Positions 26,201-35,364 are shown, counted from the first letter of the stretch. The stretch is 64,000 bases of DNA from Pseudomonas lalkuanensis (GCF_008807375.1 NZ_CP043311.1:3018001-3082000); one strand, 5' to 3'. A program made the numbers and translations. Notes: generated by a model not told the origin, from the letters alone.

Positions 26201-26650
26201 ATGCACATGACAATCAGATCGCTCGTCGCCGCACTGCTGGTCAGCAGTCCGCTACTCGTCGAGGCCGTCGAGGAACATCACCCCGACCAGGCCCCGGCGA
26301 AAGCCGAGACCCCGTCGGCAGCCGCCCAGGACCAGGAAAAGGCCATGGCCGAGCAGATGAAGAAGATGCAGTCCGTTCACGACCGGATCGCAGCCGCCAA
26401 GACCCCGGAGGAGCGCCAGGCAGCCATGCGGGAAGGCATGCAAGCGATGAAAGAAGGTCTCGCCATGATGCAGAACGGCTGCACCGGCAAGGATACGGGC
26501 CAGCACATGAAGATGATGGACCCGAAGATGATGGAAATGATGATGCAGATGATGGACCAGCAGTCCGGCATGATGGGCCCACAGCCGGGCATTGGGGGCA
26601 TGCCCATGCAGAAGCCCATGGAGCAGCCGGCCCAGAAGCCTGCCCAATAA
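26201..26650 (+). CDS. Exported Met-rich protein
   Basis: A 149-residue protein with a signal peptide (IRSLVAALLVSSPLLVEAVE), a charged helical middle (KMQSVHDRIAAAKTPEERQAA) and a Met-dense C-terminal half (MKMMDPKMMEMMMQMMDQQ, then GMMGPQPG and MPMQKPME). Such Met arrays suit periplasmic Cu(I). GGAG precedes ATG 26201. It is related in plan, though not closely in sequence, to the Met-rich protein at 17540. It lies between the CLQFC membrane protein and the DUF2933 gene. Confidence 0.8.
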   Translation: MHMTIRSLVAALLVSSPLLVEAVEEHHPDQAPAKAETPSAAAQDQEKAMAEQMKKMQSVHDRIAAAKTPEERQAAMREGMQAMKEGLAMMQNGCTGKDTGQHMKMMDPKMMEMMMQMMDQQSGMMGPQPGIGGMPMQKPMEQPAQKPAQ

Positions 26651-26731
26651 TCGAGTGGCGCGATGCCGTGGCGGCCTGGTGGGCGGAAGAGAGCCCCTTG
26701 GCCGACACCGCGTCGTCCCCGGAGAACGGTC

Positions 26732-26983
26732 ATGAACGCTTCGTTTCCGCCCAATCAATCGCCACCGTCCTTCTGGCGTAGCAAACCCGGTATCGCCCTG
26801 GGCATGTTGCTGGTCATTGCCCTGTTCTATCTGGCTCGCGAGCACTACGGCCATATCTCGCAGCTGTTGCCCTACGCAATCCTGTTGCTGTGCCCCCTGC
26901 TGCACCTGTTTGGCCATCACCACGGTGGCCACAGCCATCACGGTGAAACAGGCGACACTCCCAAGGAAGGTAAAAGAGGTTGA
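26732..26983 (+). CDS. DUF2933-type small membrane protein
   Basis: An 83-residue inner-membrane protein with two hydrophobic helices (GIALGMLLVIALFYLAREHYG and LLPYAILLLCPLLHLFGH) and a His-rich tail (HHHGGHSHHGE). This plan, including LLCPLLHLFGHHHGH, is that of DUF2933 proteins commonly found beside CopA-like pumps and multicopper oxidases. GGAG is 9-12 nt before ATG 26732, and the copA start follows 3 bp after its stop, so the two are co-translated. Confidence 0.8.
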   Translation: MNASFPPNQSPPSFWRSKPGIALGMLLVIALFYLAREHYGHISQLLPYAILLLCPLLHLFGHHHGGHSHHGETGDTPKEGKRG

Positions 26984-26986
26984 ATC

Positions 26987-29341
26987 ATGCACGGTCACGA
27001 ACATGCCCACCCCGTACCTGGAAATGAAACCTCGGCCATCGACGCGCAGGATCCGATATGCGGGATGACGGTCAAGGCCGATAGCCCCCACCAACTGCAC
27101 TACGCCGGGAAGACCTACCGGTTCTGCAGCGAAAAGTGCCAGTCGAAGTTCAAGACGGCACCGGAACGCTATGTTGAATCCGCGCGAACGACCCCTGCCA
27201 GCCCAACGCTGGTTGTGAGCGACACCTGGTACACCTGCCCGATGCACCCGGAAGTGCGGCAACCCGGGCCTGGGAACTGTCCGAAGTGCGGCATGACCCT
27301 GGAGCCCGTGCTGCCGGAGTTGGAACAGGCGGAGAACCCCGAGCTCAGGGACTTTTCCCGGCGCTTCTGGTGGACCCTTCCGCTCACCGTCATCGTCACG
27401 CTGCTGGCCATGGGCGGACATGCCTTGAACCTGTTCCACGGCGCTACGCAGAACTGGGTCGAGCTGGTGATCGCCAGCCCGGTCGTGCTTTGGGCAGGAT
27501 GGCCGTTCTACGTACGCGGGGTGCGCTCGGTGATCCTGCGCAGCCCCAATATGTGGACGTTGATCGGGCTCGGCACTTCCGCTGCCTATCTCTACAGCGT
27601 CATGGCCACCCTTGTGCCCGCGGCCTTCCCGGCGAACTTCATGATGGAAGGCCGAATCGGCGTCTACTTCGAGGCTGCGGCGGTGATCATTTCTCTCACC
27701 CTCCTTGGCCAGATGCTCGAACTCAAGGCGCGATCGCAGACATCCGCCGCCATCAAGTCCCTGCTCGGCCTGGCACCGAGGACAGCGCGCCGGATCAACA
27801 CCGACGACAGTGAGGAGGACATCCCGTTGAGCCATGTGCATCCGGGAGACCGGCTCCGTGTCCGTCCCGGCGAGAAGGTTCCGGTCGATGGACTGGTACT
27901 GCAGGGTGAAAGCGCCGTCGACGAATCGATGCTGACCGGCGAGCCCATCCCGGTGCTGAAACGGGCCGGGGAACCCCTGATCGGCGCCACCCTGAACACC
28001 CACGGGAGCCTGGTAATGCAGGCACAGAAGGTCGGTTCCGCAACCGTACTGGCGCAGATCGTACAGATGGTCGTGCAGGCGCAGCGCTCGAAGGCACCGA
28101 TGCAGCGCCTGGCCGATGTGATCGCCGGCTACTTCGTGCTGGTGGTCATCGCCATCGCGCTCCTGACCCTGTTCGGCTGGGGCTTCTGGGGGCCGTCGCC
28201 GGGGTGGGTATTCGGCCTGATCAACGCGGTGGCGGTGCTTATCATCGCCTGCCCGTGCGCACTTGGCCTGGCGACGCCCATGTCGGTGATGGTGGCCAGT
28301 GGCAAGGCAGCCGGCAGCGGGGTGCTGTTCCGCGATGCTGCGGCGATCGAGAACTTGCGCCGGATCGACACCCTGATCGTCGACAAGACCGGTACCCTCA
28401 CCGTGGGCCGTCCGGCCTTTCAGGGCATCGAAGCGGCGCCCGGCTTCAGTGCCGACGAAGTGCTGAGGCTGGCCGCCAGCCTGGACCAGGGCAGCGAGCA
28501 TCCGCTGGCGCATGCCATCGTTGAACAGGCCCGATCCCGGGGCCTGGCGTTGAGCGAAACGGAGGAGTTCGAGAGTGCCTCGGGGATCGGCGTGCGCGGC
28601 CGTGTCGAAGGACGGCGCCTGCTGCTGGGCAACACCGCGCTGCTGGATGAGGCTGGCGTGTCCTCTGAAGCCCTGCGGATGCGGGCTGAACAGCTGCGAA
28701 GCGAAGGGGCGAGCATCATGTACCTGGCAGTGGATGACACTGCGGCCGGCCTGCTGGCCGTGGCCGATCCGATCAAGCCAACGTCCCGGCAAGCCGTGCA
28801 GCGCCTGCAGGCTGTCGGCGTGCGGGTCATCATGGCCACCGGCGACGGGCCGACGACGGCGCGTGCGGTGGGCCGTCAGCTAGGCATCGATGAAGTGCAT
28901 GGCGAGGTCAGGCCACAAGACAAGGAGCGCCTGGTAGCAAGCCTGCAGCAAGCGGGGCGTCGTGTGGCAATGGCCGGCGACGGCATCAACGACGCACCCG
29001 CGCTGGCGCGAGCCGATGTCGGCATTGCCATGGGCACCGGCACCGATGTCGCGATGAACAGCGCGCAGGTCACCTTGGTCAAGGGCGACCTGCTCGGCAT
29101 TCTCCGCGCCCGTAGCCTGTCTATGGCGACCGTGCGCAACATGCACCAGAACCTCACCTTCGCCTTCGTCTACAACGCTATGGGCATTCCGCTGGCAGCC
29201 GGGCTGTTCTACCCGCTGACCGGGCACCTGCTGTCGCCGATGGTGGCGGCGCTGGCCATGAGCGTGAGTTCGGCATCCGTCGTCTTCAACGCCTTGCGCC
29301 TGCGCAAGGCTTCGCTCGATGGTCAGGTTCGACACACTTGA
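26987..29341 (+). CDS. copA: Cu(I)-exporting P1B-1 ATPase with YHS and heavy-metal-binding N-domain
   Basis: A 784-residue copper pump. The N-terminus holds a YHS domain ([25 protein letters not shown]) and a heavy-metal-binding segment ([22 protein letters not shown]) in place of the usual CxxC ferredoxin-like domains. The transport site is CPC (Cys422-Pro-Cys424), TGEP is the actuator loop, Asp466 is phosphorylated (DKTGTLT), followed by the SEHPLA motif and [10 protein letters not shown]. Late-helix residues M-x2-S as in CopA ([17 protein letters not shown]) support copper. It follows DUF2933 by 3 bp and is followed by copZ after a hairpin. Confidence 0.95.
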   Translation: MHGHEHAHPVPGNETSAIDAQDPICGMTVKADSPHQLHYAGKTYRFCSEKCQSKFKTAPERYVESARTTPASPTLVVSDTWYTCPMHPEVRQPGPGNCPKCGMTLEPVLPELEQAENPELRDFSRRFWWTLPLTVIVTLLAMGGHALNLFHGATQNWVELVIASPVVLWAGWPFYVRGVRSVILRSPNMWTLIGLGTSAAYLYSVMATLVPAAFPANFMMEGRIGVYFEAAAVIISLTLLGQMLELKARSQTSAAIKSLLGLAPRTARRINTDDSEEDIPLSHVHPGDRLRVRPGEKVPVDGLVLQGESAVDESMLTGEPIPVLKRAGEPLIGATLNTHGSLVMQAQKVGSATVLAQIVQMVVQAQRSKAPMQRLADVIAGYFVLVVIAIALLTLFGWGFWGPSPGWVFGLINAVAVLIIACPCALGLATPMSVMVASGKAAGSGVLFRDAAAIENLRRIDTLIVDKTGTLTVGRPAFQGIEAAPGFSADEVLRLAASLDQGSEHPLAHAIVEQARSRGLALSETEEFESASGIGVRGRVEGRRLLLGNTALLDEAGVSSEALRMRAEQLRSEGASIMYLAVDDTAAGLLAVADPIKPTSRQAVQRLQAVGVRVIMATGDGPTTARAVGRQLGIDEVHGEVRPQDKERLVASLQQAGRRVAMAGDGINDAPALARADVGIAMGTGTDVAMNSAQVTLVKGDLLGILRARSLSMATVRNMHQNLTFAFVYNAMGIPLAAGLFYPLTGHLLSPMVAALAMSVSSASVVFNALRLRKASLDGQVRHT

Positions 29342-29362
29342 CCTTGCCACCAGGGCAAGGTC
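29340..29362 (+). terminator. Hairpin between copA and copZ
   Basis: GACCTTGCC/GGCAAGGTC, 9-bp stem, begins at the copA stop codon. No U-run; more likely an mRNA-stabilising or partially terminating structure. Confidence 0.45.
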
Positions 29363-29437
29363 GAAGATGGTTCCAGGTACTGGGCAGGCTCAACTCCTGT
29401 CCCGGGCAGAAAGTTTTCTGGTTGAGGAGTCACCACG

Positions 29438-29701
29438 ATGAAAAGCATTGATCTGCGAGTTGAGGGCATGACCTGCGCGTCCTGCGTTCGCCACGTGAAT
29501 AGCGCTTTGGCGTCGGTCGCCGGGGTAGACGAGGTGTCGATCGACCTGGCAACGGGCCGGGTGCGCGTCAGTGGAGACGCTGATGCCCAGGCGCTGGTGG
29601 CCGCCCTGCAGGACGCCGGCTATCCGGCCAGGCGCGAGGCCTCGGCCCCGGAGGCCAGCAAGGCGCGTGGCTGCGGTGGTGGCTCCTGCTGCTGCCACTG
29701 A
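29438..29701 (+). CDS. copZ: Copper chaperone CopZ-like (HMA domain)
   Basis: An 87-residue ferredoxin-like metal-binding protein with the copper site GMTCASC at residues ~10-16 and a normal HMA fold (VNSALASVAGVDEVSIDLATG...ALQDAGY). Unusually it carries a C-terminal Cys/His tail, RGCGGGSCCCH, that could hold extra metal. It hands Cu(I) to the preceding CopA. GAGGAG is 9 nt before ATG. Confidence 0.92.
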   Translation: MKSIDLRVEGMTCASCVRHVNSALASVAGVDEVSIDLATGRVRVSGDADAQALVAALQDAGYPARREASAPEASKARGCGGGSCCCH

Positions 29702-29708
29702 GGGGGAG

Positions 29709-29880
29709 CGCGCATTTCATTTGAGTGGCCTTGCAGGCCTGTTGACGGCATCCATCGCCCGGACCGCCAACACCATCGACGTCTATTGCGATCCCGACTG
29801 CGGTCGCTGCAAGAGTTGGATAAGTGCCGGGTGTCCAACGGTTTCATCGCGAGCGACCACGTTGAGCCGAGCACAGACTC
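29709..29880 (+). pseudogene. Frameshifted DUF411/CopG-like remnant
   Basis: Frame one reads a hydrophobic leader then TIDVYCDPDCGRCKSW, the cysteine block of DUF411 metal-binding proteins; the continuation LDKCRVSNGFIASDHVE, like the family's W..HL...GF.V..H, is in another frame. A 4-nt deletion within a TTGG repeat would join them. Assignment is tentative. Confidence 0.35.
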
Positions 29881-29981
29881 GGTTTCGCGGCCCCTGCCGC
29901 TGCACATATTCGTCTCTGGATACCGGTTGTTCCCCTGGCCGCACCGTTCATGCGCGCAACTGCATCCTGCAACTTCAACGA

Positions 29982-29995
29982 TTGATTTAGATCAA
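29982..29995. promoter_or_regulatory. Anr/FNR box (perfect), multicopper oxidase promoter
   Basis: TTGATTTAGATCAA, exact consensus, centre 110 bp before the multicopper oxidase start; the remaining upstream sequence shows no other feature. Confidence 0.78.
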
Positions 29996-30098
29996 TTCGA
30001 ACCATCCGCGCACAGCGCACAAGAGATCAACCCTTCCTCCAGCTGATTGCGGATAAGGGCCCTACCAGTCTCTCGTCCCTTGCATGGGGGAATTCGAC

Positions 30099-32150
30099 AT
30101 GTTCACGAGACGTCAACTTCTGCAGTACAGCGCGTTCGCTGCAGGCGCCTATCTGCTTCCCAGCCACCTCTTTCTACGTCAGGCCCAGGCGGTCGCGCTC
30201 CTTTCCAATGTCGGTTTATTGAGTGATCCGGCACTGCAACCGAAGTTCGTCGAGCTTGCACCCAACGCACTGGATCCGACTTTCCTGTTCAAGGACCTCA
30301 ACAGTGACGGCCGTCCTAGCAAACTGCCGAATTTCAACATTCGCCTGAGTGAAACCGAGCAGCAGACAGGGCTTATCAACCTGAAGAACCGAAAGAAGCT
30401 GTGGACGCGAGTCTGGGGCTACGGCAACAAGACCGTGAGCTGGCCGGGCCAGACCATCCAGGTTGTCAGCAGCTCAGCCGGCGGCGCCGACGAAACCATC
30501 GTGCGCTGGAGGAACGAACTGCTGAGCAGGCAGCACCTCCTTCCCCTCGACACCAACTTGCACTGGTGCTATTCGCTGCACGGTGAGCACTCGGCCAACG
30601 GCGTGGACTACCGGAATTTCAGCATCAAGGAGAATGGCGTACCGATCAGCACTCACCTCCATGGCGGGAACAGCGATTTTCAGTTCGACGGAAATCCCGA
30701 GTTCTTCTACAGCCCCTATGCCAAGGTCACGGGGCCTCAGTGGGACTTCGTTGACGGCGGTTTCACCGACCGCTTCCGCTACAACAATGACGTGCCAGCC
30801 AACCACCTCTGGTATCACGACCACGCCCTGGGCATTACCCGGCTCAACGTCTATGCCGGCCTCGCAGGCCAGTACTTCGTCCGCGACGAGTTCGATACCG
30901 GGCAGGCGAACAACCCGCTGAACTTACCCGCCTATCCTTACGAACTGGCTTATCTCATCCAGGACCGGATGTTCACCGAGACGGGCGCGTTGTTCTATCC
31001 GGCCTTTCCCGGTGATCCCGCCTACGCCGACTTCATCACCGGCGAAGGCGCGATCCTGCCTCCTGAACTCTTCCCCAATGGTGGCCCGACCGCGCTCGCC
31101 GAGTTCTTCGGCGATCACATCGTCGTCAACGGCAAGATCTGGCCCAAGGCCAATGTCGAGCCGCGTCACTATCGCATGCGCCTGGTGAATGGCTGCGACT
31201 CGCGGTTCATGGTGCTCCAGTTCGTGGCAGTCGCTCCGCAAGTCACGGATCCCAAGCACTCCAGCGCCGGCGCACCGCTGCCCTTCTGGGTCATTGGTAG
31301 CGACCAGGGACTTGGCACTCCGCGCCAGACCGACACCCTTGTGTTCGAACCGGGCGGACGCTACGACGTCGTCATCGACTTTTCGCAGGTCCCCGCCGGT
31401 AGCCGCGTCATCATGAAGAACCTTGGGGGAGATACACCGTTTGGCGGTACCTTCGGTGATGACCTTGCCCCGGAAGACCTCTTCGACGATCGCCAAACCG
31501 ACCGGGTCATGGCCTTCGATGTGGTCAAGCCGAAATCGGGCGTGCCGGACAACTTCAATCCCGGAAGCCTCCCCAGCTATGCGGGCGTGTCCGGCGGTGC
31601 CTCGACCCGCAGGGTCGCGCTTTTCGAAGGTATGGATCAATTCGGGCGGCTCCAGCCGCTGCTGGGCACCGTCAAGGATGGCAACCTCAACACCACGAAC
31701 GTTGCCACCGCATACGCGTGGTTCCAATCGACGACTGAGACGCCCGCAGCAGACAGCACGGAGATATGGGAGATCTACAATTTCACCGCTGACGCACACC
31801 CGATCCACTTGCATCTGGTCAATTTCGAGATCCTCGACCGGCAAGTGTTCGAGTACCAGGTTACCGGCTCGCAGATGACCCATCAGCATGACGGCATGAC
31901 CGGCGAGGCACCGGAGATATCCTTTGTCAAGAAGTTCTCTCCCGCTCCTGTCGGACCCGAGTACTTCGAGGCGGCCCCCAGGGACATGGTCATGGCATTG
32001 CCGGGCAACCCCGAGCCCGAGTCCGGCAATCCCACAGGTCAGATGGTTCGGATAAAAGCCCATTTCAACAAGTCGGGGCAATATGTATGGCACTGCCACA
32101 TCCTCTCGCATGAGGACCACGAGATGATGCGGATATTCCAGGTGGTTTGA
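30099..32150 (+). CDS. Tat-exported multicopper oxidase (CotA/laccase-like)
   Basis: A 683-residue periplasmic oxidase. A Tat signal (FTRRQLLQYSAFAAGAYLL) leads three cupredoxin domains holding all four copper motifs: HLHGG (His186, His188), WYHDHA (His240, His242), HPIHLH (His567-His572) and HCHILSHEDHEMM (His665, Cys666, His667, with His671 and axial Met). The HLH...SHEDHEMM variant is that of CotA/bilirubin-oxidase-like enzymes rather than CueO, and there is no Met-rich insert. Likely role: oxidation of Cu(I) or phenolic/metal substrates outside the membrane. I preferred ATG 30099 (GGGG upstream, start of the Tat motif) to 30084. It is preceded by a perfect Anr box, although the enzyme consumes oxygen. 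Confidence 0.94.
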   Translation: MFTRRQLLQYSAFAAGAYLLPSHLFLRQAQAVALLSNVGLLSDPALQPKFVELAPNALDPTFLFKDLNSDGRPSKLPNFNIRLSETEQQTGLINLKNRKKLWTRVWGYGNKTVSWPGQTIQVVSSSAGGADETIVRWRNELLSRQHLLPLDTNLHWCYSLHGEHSANGVDYRNFSIKENGVPISTHLHGGNSDFQFDGNPEFFYSPYAKVTGPQWDFVDGGFTDRFRYNNDVPANHLWYHDHALGITRLNVYAGLAGQYFVRDEFDTGQANNPLNLPAYPYELAYLIQDRMFTETGALFYPAFPGDPAYADFITGEGAILPPELFPNGGPTALAEFFGDHIVVNGKIWPKANVEPRHYRMRLVNGCDSRFMVLQFVAVAPQVTDPKHSSAGAPLPFWVIGSDQGLGTPRQTDTLVFEPGGRYDVVIDFSQVPAGSRVIMKNLGGDTPFGGTFGDDLAPEDLFDDRQTDRVMAFDVVKPKSGVPDNFNPGSLPSYAGVSGGASTRRVALFEGMDQFGRLQPLLGTVKDGNLNTTNVATAYAWFQSTTETPAADSTEIWEIYNFTADAHPIHLHLVNFEILDRQVFEYQVTGSQMTHQHDGMTGEAPEISFVKKFSPAPVGPEYFEAAPRDMVMALPGNPEPESGNPTGQMVRIKAHFNKSGQYVWHCHILSHEDHEMMRIFQVV

Positions 32151-32402
32151 ACGGGGCGGTATCCGGACGATGCCGCAGACCCCAGCGGTCCCTGCGCCTG
32201 TCGATGGACCTTCAGACGCGGGGTTCCCGGAAGAATTGGAGCAAGCGGTCGCATTCGGGACGAGCCGACCAGGAACACCGGGGCCGATCCTCCTGCCCGC
32301 TACAGTCCGCCGGCTACAGCTCGCGCAATTGCACGGATTCCGCCTGTTTGAGCGAACGGATGTTCAACACACGCAGAACAGGTCGTTATTGGGTGACTGC
32401 CG

Positions 32403-33656
32403 ATGAAGAACCATAATTCGATACGCGTCCGAATGGTCGCAGCCTTTGTGCTGCTGGCAGCGATCATCGGTGGCGTATTCGCTGGCTCAGCCTTCTTCGT
32501 GATCGAGGAGATCGAGAAGCAACTGATCGATAAGCGTCTGGTTCGTGTATCCGAACTCTGGACTTCAGGTTTAAACAGCACAACGCAGCTGCAAGCGAGC
32601 GACCTGAGTTTCTTCGTCGGCCAGCAGATACCTCAGACATTGCAGGACTTGGGCCCTGGGACGCATGAGTTACGTCTGAATGGTCGGACATTGCACGTGT
32701 TGATCAGCGAGGCGGACGGCCAGCGCTATGCCGTAGTGGATGACCAAAGCGACTTCGAAGCGATCGAAGACCGTACCTATGTTGCCTTGAGCCTGGCATT
32801 TCTGGGCGGCCTCGCATTAGCGTTACTAATTGGGCGGGCCAGCGCAAGCAAGGTAATCCTACCCCTGACTGAACTCGCCTCTGCAGTTCAGGATGAGCAG
32901 CGAGAGGAAAAGCTTCCCGGGCTCGATGCAGCCGACGAGATCGGCGTACTGGCCCGAGCAATCGAGGATCGCACCAACCAACTTAGCCGGGCCCTCCAGC
33001 GCGAGCGTTGGTTCACCGCTGACGTCAGTCATGAATTGCGTAATCCGCTGACGATCCTGCTCGGCGCCGCGGAAGTTCTGGGGCGGTGTTTGAAGGATTA
33101 TCCCAAATTGCTGACGATAACCGAGCGTATTCGGCATAACGCTGCGGACATCGCGCAACAAATGAGCGCCTTGTTGGAGCTGGCGCGGGTGCCCGAGAGT
33201 GCTCACCCGTTCCGTGTAGCCTTGCGCCCGCTGATTGAGCAGGAACTGCAACGCTACCAACTGCTGCAGGAAAAGCCCTTGGCAATCGAGTTCATCTCGA
33301 CTGAAGACGTGATGGTTCCCGCCATTCCGGAGCTGGTTGCTATCGCGGTAAGCCACCTCTTACACGATGCCGGCGTGCATGCTGAAAAAGGCGCAATAAC
33401 GGTCCGGCTGAACTCCAGCGGCATCGTAATTGAGGGGCGCGCAATTGTGGCCGCTGATGCCGTCGAGATACATCCGGCCGATGGACTTGCCCGTGACCAC
33501 GACGCCACCGGCTTGAGCTTGTCAATCGTCAAGCGCGTGGCTGACCATTTGGGGTGGTCGGTGCACTACACGACCGCATCCGCGGAAGTTTGCCGATACG
33601 TCCTGGCATTCGACCTTAAGCGCAGCGGAGCGTCGCCGAACACGCGCTCGAGCTGA
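32403..33656 (+). CDS. Orphan HAMP sensor histidine kinase with degenerate ATPase domain
   Basis: A 417-residue membrane sensor: helix (13-35), a ~95-residue periplasmic part, second helix (~121-143), HAMP linker, HisKA dimerisation helix with the phosphoacceptor His210 (DVSHELRNPLT), then a HATPase_c-like region. The ATP lid is poor: the N box reads SHLLHDAGVHAEKGAI instead of ...DNAxKYT, the DxGxG box is missing (SSGIVIEGRAIVAADAVEI) and only the last GLSLSIVKRVADHLGW is normal. No response regulator gene is adjacent; the 252 bp before it hold none. It may act as a phosphatase, scaffold or pseudokinase. GGGTGA precedes ATG. Confidence 0.85.
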   Translation: MKNHNSIRVRMVAAFVLLAAIIGGVFAGSAFFVIEEIEKQLIDKRLVRVSELWTSGLNSTTQLQASDLSFFVGQQIPQTLQDLGPGTHELRLNGRTLHVLISEADGQRYAVVDDQSDFEAIEDRTYVALSLAFLGGLALALLIGRASASKVILPLTELASAVQDEQREEKLPGLDAADEIGVLARAIEDRTNQLSRALQRERWFTADVSHELRNPLTILLGAAEVLGRCLKDYPKLLTITERIRHNAADIAQQMSALLELARVPESAHPFRVALRPLIEQELQRYQLLQEKPLAIEFISTEDVMVPAIPELVAIAVSHLLHDAGVHAEKGAITVRLNSSGIVIEGRAIVAADAVEIHPADGLARDHDATGLSLSIVKRVADHLGWSVHYTTASAEVCRYVLAFDLKRSGASPNTRSS

Positions 33657-33995
33657 AAAAGGCAAGTACACGCCAGAAGATTCTGGTCCATCGCTGTCGT
33701 CCATGACATCCCTGCCCTGCGAAGGACTGGAGGCAGCTAAGCCGCCAGGAGGCCGGACCAGTAGCGACGCCGCGCGGAGGCGCCCAAAGGGCGCAACACT
33801 CAGCGAAACGGCGCACGCTGGCAAATCTGATGTAGCCACCTGGCGGCAGGTAAGACAAAGACCAGAGGCGGCTCGGCTATGCTCAGGAGAACTGAATCTG
33901 CTTCGCTCGCATCGCGCAGATCAGTCGTGGGCTGCCCGTGATGTCCCTGGAACGGGCCGCGTGGCAACCTCCCAGCCATTCCAGATGCCTGTCGG
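33657..33995. other. 339-bp gap, nothing recognised
   Basis: I see no coding homology, box or hairpin of note between the kinase stop and the membrane protein start. Confidence 0.5.
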
Positions 33996-34652
33996 ATGGT
34001 GGTCGCCTTGCGCAGCCTGCAATCGCTCGAAGCATTTCTCTGGAAGGTCGTGACCTGGCCCATTCACTTTCCGCGAACGCTCTGGCGAGTGCTACGCAAC
34101 CCCATCGCCGTTTCGCTCTATACCCGACGACAGCTCCTGCAACAGCCTGACCGGCGCTTCAGCGGCATGCTCAGCCCACCGCTGATGCTGATCCTTTCCA
34201 TCGTCCTTGCCCATCTCCTCGGCTTCGCCATACCGGATCGACCTTCTCCATGGGTCCCCGGCGAGCTGCTGACGCTGCTGGTACGCAGCTTCAGCTACGG
34301 CTTGTACGCGCTGATACCGGCCATGGCCATGCTGCGGGTGCGACGCGTCCGCGTGAGCCGCACCACCCTGCGCGAGCCGTTCTACATCCAGTGCTACCTG
34401 GCCTCCCCGCTTTCCATCCTGCTGATCGCGGCCAGCCTGCTGGCGGACATCCAGGTAGCCCTGGCGATGTTTCTCACCGCCCTCGCCTGCATCTGGTACT
34501 TGTTCTCGCAGATCGCCCTGTTGCGACGGTTCCTCGACTTGCCCCTGCTGCCAGCCACCTTCATCGCCATTTCCAGGTTTGTCGTCGCCACCCTGGTCGT
34601 CCTGGCCCTGATGGATCTGCTGCGGTCCGCATCCCTTACGCATGTCGCTTGA
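33996..34652 (+). CDS. Multi-pass inner-membrane protein, unknown
   Basis: A 218-residue protein with about five or six membrane helices (for example LMLILSIVLAHLLGF, LLIAASLLADIQVALAMFL, FIAISRFVVATLVVLALM) and a basic N-terminal region. No enzymatic motif. The layout (first helix near residue 60, long cytoplasmic N-terminus) resembles Yip1/permease-type hypotheticals of Pseudomonas. No clear ribosome site at ATG 33996, so the first ~18 residues are uncertain. It borders the scar with apbE and rnfD fragments. Confidence 0.6.
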   Translation: MVVALRSLQSLEAFLWKVVTWPIHFPRTLWRVLRNPIAVSLYTRRQLLQQPDRRFSGMLSPPLMLILSIVLAHLLGFAIPDRPSPWVPGELLTLLVRSFSYGLYALIPAMAMLRVRRVRVSRTTLREPFYIQCYLASPLSILLIAASLLADIQVALAMFLTALACIWYLFSQIALLRRFLDLPLLPATFIAISRFVVATLVVLALMDLLRSASLTHVA

Positions 34653-34684
34653 CCAACAGAAGCCGATGTCCGGGTGCATAGCCG

Positions 34685-35047
34685 CTATCGGGACCCTGCC
34701 ACCCTGCCCCACCGCCTCTTGACGCTGACGCGCTTACTGCTTCTCTTGTCCTGCCCGGGAAACAACGACTTGAATCGCGGCGTCGCCCGGGCAACGAAAT
34801 CCGTCCCCTGGCGCATGATGAAACAGGCAGCGACGTCATGCCGCTCGGCGAAGGCATAGCCCTCATCTGGGCCGAGCACCATCGACACGGCAGACAAGGC
34901 ATCGGCACGCAGCACCGAAGGATCGGCCACCGTGACTACCGCCAGCGCGTGCTCATCGAGGCCAGGCCCTATGCCGTGGGTTTCCGCATCGAGATTCCGC
35001 TGGCAATGCTCGCCCGCACGGTATTGCTGTGCATGGCGGCCAGCCAT
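34685..35047 (-). pseudogene. ApbE (FAD:protein FMN transferase) C-terminal fragment
   Basis: The frame contains HALAVVTVADPSVLRADALS, VLGPDEGYAFAERHDVAACFI and ATPRFKSLFPG, the C-terminal third of ApbE, which attaches FMN to Rnf/Nqr and NosR proteins. The N-terminal FAD-binding two thirds are missing, so it is a remnant. Confidence 0.6.
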
Positions 35048-35091
35048 ACCCCGCTGGAAAGCCCGTACAGCTTCGGTCTCGACGGCTAGCT

Positions 35092-35322
35092 CTTCACTGT
35101 TTTTTCATCGCCACCGATCCGGTCACCAGTCCCGATACGCGCGCCGGTCGCATCCTCTTCGGCGTGGCCATTGGCGCGCTGACTGAGCTGATTCGCGACT
35201 TCGGGCTTTATGCCGATGGTCGCTGCTTCGCCGTGCTGGCCGCCAACCTGCTGGTGCCACAGATCGACCGGATGGCACTGCGCATGCGGCAGCCGTGGTA
35301 CACGGTGAAAACCTCGCACTGA
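35092..35322 (+). pseudogene. RnfD/NqrB C-terminal fragment
   Basis: HCFFIATDPVTSPDTRAGRI, FGVAIGALTELIRDFGLYAD and GRCFAVLAANLLVPQID are the end of an Rnf complex subunit D (NQR2 family). Only ~75 of ~330 residues remain and no start is present. ApbE flavinates this protein family, so both fragments probably derive from one lost cluster. Confidence 0.65.
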
Positions 35323-35324
35323 GA

Positions 35325-35364
35325 ACGGGCCCGGCCTCTCCTGTGAGGGAGAGGCCGGGCCCGT
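35325..35364. terminator. Very strong hairpin, 17-bp perfect stem
   Basis: ACGGGCCCGGCCTCTCC pairs perfectly with GGAGAGGCCGGGCCCGT around a 6-nt loop. It separates the rnfD fragment from the convergent SpoU gene and can end transcription from both sides. Confidence 0.75.

Noticed and set aside
26252..28792. Long open frame on the strand opposite copA and the Met-rich gene (846 codons)
   Set aside because: It is antisense to recognised genes, low-complexity and without domains; a by-product of high-GC codon use.
30924..32120. 398-codon frame opposite the multicopper oxidase gene
   Set aside because: Antisense to a gene with all four copper motifs; no independent support.
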